From Nitrospira sp. (lineage in GTDB: Bacteria; Nitrospirota; Nitrospiria; Nitrospirales; Nitrospiraceae), in assembly GCA_009594865.1 (NCBI GenBank), contig VOPT01000040.1:1-64000 (forward strand): 64,000 nucleotides of DNA, read 5' to 3'. Shown in pieces: positions 61,191 to 64,000 of the stretch. Both the position numbers and the translations under genes were made by a program. Position 1 is the first letter of the stretch; every line of letters starts with the position of its first letter. The notes under the pieces were generated by a model. The model made no database searches and had not been told where the DNA came from. It saw only the letters and a program-made list of their open reading frames with translations.

Positions 61191-61808
61191 TCACGTGTGC
61201 TTCAAGGCGATGCGCTCGAGAATGTTCGCCACATCCTCGCACCGATCGGTTCCCGCCTCGAAGTTTTCGTAGATCTCTTTCCATTTGATCACGGCGATCG
61301 GGTCCGTCTCCTTCTCGAACAAGGAGGAGATGGCATCGCGCGAAATGCGATCGGCCTCGTTTTCCAGGCTATTCACCCGCACGCTGCATTCCGTGACCGC
61401 CTGATGGGACTTGCCGAGTAAGTCCACCGTGGCTCCGACCTCAACCGCCGCCTGATACAGGACGTTTGCCAATCTGATCGCCGCCTCCGTCGGAGCGACC
61501 ACCTTATACAGCACGAAGCGATCGGCGATCGCCTCCACCACATCCAGGATGTCGTCCAGCGCGCTCGCCAAATCGTGGATGTCTTCCCGATCAATGGGCG
61601 TAATGAAGGTCTGATTCAGTTTCCGGGCAATGTCATGGGTAATGCCGTCCCCGACATGCTCGACATCCTTAATGCGTTTTGCTTTCTCGACCGGATTCCG
61701 AAAGTCTTCCGTCATGTCCTTCAAGAGACGGCTGCCTTCGATCATGTTATGCGCCGCGTTCTTGAACAAATCGAAAAACGCTTCTTCCCGGGGTATGAGA
61801 CCGAACAT
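61191..61808 (-). CDS. DUF47 / PhoU-like phosphate transport regulator
   Basis: The 205-residue all-helical protein matches the DUF47 group in its start (LIPREEAFFDLFKNAAHNMIEGS) and in VEHVGDGITHDIARKLNQTFITPIDREDIHDLASALDDILDVVEA. Such genes are usually paired with a PiT transporter and modulate it, as here. Confidence 0.94.
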   Translation of the reverse strand: MFGLIPREEAFFDLFKNAAHNMIEGSRLLKDMTEDFRNPVEKAKRIKDVEHVGDGITHDIARKLNQTFITPIDREDIHDLASALDDILDVVEAIADRFVLYKVVAPTEAAIRLANVLYQAAVEVGATVDLLGKSHQAVTECSVRVNSLENEADRISRDAISSLFEKETDPIAVIKWKEIYENFEAGTDRCEDVANILERIALKHT

Positions 61809-61832
61809 AACGTCCTTTCTAGCCGCGAGGGG

Positions 61833-62825
61833 TTACCAGCGCACCAACCCGGTGGCCCAGGTTAAGCCCCCGCCGAATGCTGCTAATACCACGACATCTC
61901 CTGCCGCGAGCCGTTGTTCCCGAACCGCACAGTCCAACGCGATGGGAAGGGATGCGGACGAAGTATTGCCGTAGCGTTCAATGACCGAATAGATCACCTC
62001 TCGTGGCAGCCGGAGGCGGCGACGAAGTTGCTCCAAAATCCTGGCGTTGGCTTGGTGGGCAATGACCCTGCTCACATCGCCAGACGAGAGCCCGAACTCC
62101 TTCAATAGGTCGACAATCGCCTGCTCCAAATGACGGATTGCGGTGCGAAATACGGCACTCCCCCGCATCCGCAGTAGATGGTCTTTCGCGCGCACGGTTT
62201 CCGCCCCGCTCGGCTTTCGCGAGCCTCCAGCAGGGATGGTGATGAGCCCATGCCCCGCGCCCTCTGCATACAGACGCACGCCAAGGATACCGGCAGCCTC
62301 CGGCTCACCCGACTCTTCCTGCACCATGACCACGGCGCCCGCGCCATCACCGAACAACACCGCTGTTTCTTTGTCCGCCAGATTCAACGAGCTGGACTTC
62401 ACTTCGGCAGCCACGACGAGGCAGGATCGAATGTGCCCGCTTCGGAGCATGGCATCGGCCATCGACAATCCGTAAAGAAATCCCGAACAAGAGGCCGACA
62501 GATCAAAGGCCATGACCGAGCCAGCCCCTAGGGTGCGCTGCAGGTGGCAGGCGGTGGAAGGAAAGGCGCTATCCGGTGAGGTGGTCGAAACGAGAATTGC
62601 GTCCAGCGATCGCGGCAGTATTCCAGCCGCCTCGCAGGCCCGCTGCGCTGCCTCGGTCGCCAGGTCCGAGGACGCTTGCCCAGGCTCGGCCCAATGTCTC
62701 GTGCGAATACCGGTCAGGGCCATGATCTGATCTGAATTCAGTTCAAGCGACCGCCTCACCTCCTCGTTATGGACCACTCGAGGGGGCACAAAGGAACCGG
62801 TCCCGACAATCCGACTGCGCTTCAC
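61833..62825 (-). CDS. fabH: 3-oxoacyl-[acyl-carrier-protein] synthase III (FabH)
   Basis: FabH condenses acetyl-CoA with malonyl-ACP to start fatty acid synthesis. The GTG at 62825 has TAGGA upstream and gives 330 residues starting VKRSRIVGTGSFVP; the frame to 62936 is longer than the family. Catalytic C113 is in ASCSGF, His in VIAHQANARIL and Asn in RYGNTSSASLP. No other fab genes follow. Confidence 0.93.
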   Translation of the reverse strand: MKRSRIVGTGSFVPPRVVHNEEVRRSLELNSDQIMALTGIRTRHWAEPGQASSDLATEAAQRACEAAGILPRSLDAILVSTTSPDSAFPSTACHLQRTLGAGSVMAFDLSASCSGFLYGLSMADAMLRSGHIRSCLVVAAEVKSSSLNLADKETAVLFGDGAGAVVMVQEESGEPEAAGILGVRLYAEGAGHGLITIPAGGSRKPSGAETVRAKDHLLRMRGSAVFRTAIRHLEQAIVDLLKEFGLSSGDVSRVIAHQANARILEQLRRRLRLPREVIYSVIERYGNTSSASLPIALDCAVREQRLAAGDVVVLAAFGGGLTWATGLVRW

Positions 62826-63028
62826 GGAATTCCTACTGGGGCATTCTGGGAGTTGGTTTTGTACAACGGATCGCACCGCATTCAGAGGTGCGGCGCGATT
62901 ATAGGACCCGGCTTCAGGAGGGTCAACTCCGGACATTGATTTCGTTGCTTTTCATTTCACGATCTGCTAGAAAAATTGTGGAGTTACGGTTGTTCTCCGA
63001 TCACCGCTTAGTGTGCGAAGGAGTCTGG

Positions 63029-63931
63029 ATGCAGCAGCATTCGAGGGATTGGTGTGTGCGCATAGCCGTGATGGTTGGTTTGCTGTGTTTTTCGGCCGGA
63101 TGTTCGAGCAAACCCAAAACTACGGCTCAAGGTAAACCCGTGAGCGGGACGGACGAGCAAATCTTCCTCGGCGACACGATTGAAAAGAACTACGACCCCA
63201 ACGTGATCATGAAGCGCGGTGAGGCCTTTTTCGACAAGGAAGAGTTCGCCGAGGCCATCGTCGAATACCAGCATTTCCTGGAACTGCATCGCAGCCACCA
63301 GCTGGCCGTCTATGCCCAATTCCGTTTAGCCGAAAGCCATCTCCGGATGGGGAAATCGATTGACCGCGATCCGGATCCGATTCAGAAAGCCATCGCCGCA
63401 TTTGAAAAATTGCGGAAGGACTTCCCCAACAGCAAATATGAGGCCCAAGCGCTCCAGCGACTGGCCGACTGCCATGATTGGCTCGCCCAGACGCACCTGT
63501 TTGTGGGGCAGTTTTACTATCGCCGCTCGTCCTACCTGGCGGCCGCCCACCGATTCGATTTGGTTATGAAGGATTATCCAGATAAGAAAGTGGCGCCGGA
63601 AGCCTTGTACTACCTGGCCCTGACCTATCAAGAACTTGGGGCTAACGACTGGGCCATGGAAAAGCTGCAGCTTTTGGCAGAAAAATATCCGAACAGCGAC
63701 GTGGCGGGAAGCGGCCGTCGACTACTGGCCAAACTCGAGAAACAATCACCGCCGGCGGCCATCGCGGCCACCAAAGAAGCGCCGGCTCCACAGAACCAAC
63801 CGTCCAATACGCTACTCGCGGCTTCTTCCGCCTCGACCTTTACTGCGCCGGCCGTCCCCGACCTCAAACGCGCGCCGAGTGCTGCCCTGTCCCAACCATT
63901 TGTCTCATGCCGTCTCGGTGCCTGGTGCTGA
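63029..63931 (+). CDS. bamD: BamD outer-membrane assembly lipoprotein
   Basis: The ATG at 63029 follows AAGGAG and gives 300 residues; the frame to 62888 lies upstream of this site. A lipobox (LCFSAGCSS) is followed by TPR-type repeats typical of BamD (GEAFFDKEEFAEAIVEYQHFLELH, AIAAFEKLRKDFPNSKYEAQAL, FYYRRSSYLAAAHRFDLVMKDYPD, YYLALTYQELGANDWAMEKLQLL). The C-terminal 60 residues are Ala/Pro-rich and likely disordered. It works with BamA to insert barrels. Confidence 0.92.
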   Translation: MQQHSRDWCVRIAVMVGLLCFSAGCSSKPKTTAQGKPVSGTDEQIFLGDTIEKNYDPNVIMKRGEAFFDKEEFAEAIVEYQHFLELHRSHQLAVYAQFRLAESHLRMGKSIDRDPDPIQKAIAAFEKLRKDFPNSKYEAQALQRLADCHDWLAQTHLFVGQFYYRRSSYLAAAHRFDLVMKDYPDKKVAPEALYYLALTYQELGANDWAMEKLQLLAEKYPNSDVAGSGRRLLAKLEKQSPPAAIAATKEAPAPQNQPSNTLLAASSASTFTAPAVPDLKRAPSAALSQPFVSCRLGAWC

Positions 63932-64000
63932 CGCACCGTTCATCCGACTCACTACTCTATCGCAGATGTAACGCTTCGAGGAGGAGGTCATTGACTGAAG
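63932..64000 (+). other. Possible start of a further plus-strand gene at the window edge
   Basis: GAGGAGGAGG at about 63978-63987 is a strong ribosome-binding site, followed by TTG at 63991. Only a few codons are inside the window, so nothing more can be said. Confidence 0.25.

Overview
The window looks like a stretch of chromosome from a Nitrospira-lineage bacterium (nitrite oxidiser or comammox relative). This is inferred from an eleven-gene respiratory operon that joins a Rieske/cytochrome b core to two cytochrome bd-like subunit I paralogues and five c-type cytochromes, an arrangement typical of Nitrospira. It is also supported by hopanoid genes, the MEP isoprenoid pathway and a Gram-negative outer-membrane gene set. 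No taxonomic marker gene (rRNA, nxr, amo) is present, so the assignment is an inference.

Layout. 1-4480: tRNA-Thr(CGT), an SGNH-hydrolase-like protein, a lipoprotein with a caspase-like fold lacking both catalytic residues, and, divergent from it, a UbiA-type prenyltransferase. 4482-15933 (minus strand): the respiratory operon. In transcription order it encodes a cytochrome c lipoprotein, bd-like subunit A, a membrane cytochrome c, a PRC-barrel/Rieske fusion, cytochrome b, a Lys-rich membrane protein, bd-like subunit B, two membrane cytochromes c, a DMSO-reductase-type haem-binding protein and a dihaem cytochrome c lipoprotein. 16145-18470: a membrane-anchored beta-sandwich protein, a small hypothetical protein and the hopanoid radical-SAM enzyme HpnH.

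18580-35224 (minus strand): a Wzx/Wzy-type exopolysaccharide locus holding flippase, polymerase, glycosyltransferases, methyltransferase, aminotransferase, initiating sugar transferase, FlaA1-type dehydratase, Wzi, Wza and Wzz. A VapBC toxin-antitoxin pair, bounded by inverted copies of a GGTnCTGTCCTAATT-containing repeat, sits between wzi and wza and looks like a small transposase-less mobile element. 35435-40262: a beta-barrel protein built from two tandem copies of the same barrel, a small OMP and a Kef-type K+/H+ antiporter. tRNA-Cys(GCA) follows at 40776.

40955-57422 (minus strand): an isoprenoid and envelope-lipid region with ispG, dxs, a DUF3187 barrel protein, a POTRA-less Omp85 barrel, mlaC-mlaD-mlaF-mlaE, hpnG, shc, smc and ispH. 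Three MEP-pathway enzymes, the hopene cyclase with HpnG, and a lipid-transport system therefore lie together, and shc through the DUF3187 gene could be one transcript. 57596-61808: a phosphate block with a PhoB/PhoR-type two-component system facing a PiT transporter and a DUF47 PhoU-like protein. 61833-63931: FabH and the BamD lipoprotein.

Most plus-strand open frames opposite these genes are shadows. No rRNA, CRISPR array or autonomous insertion sequence was seen.
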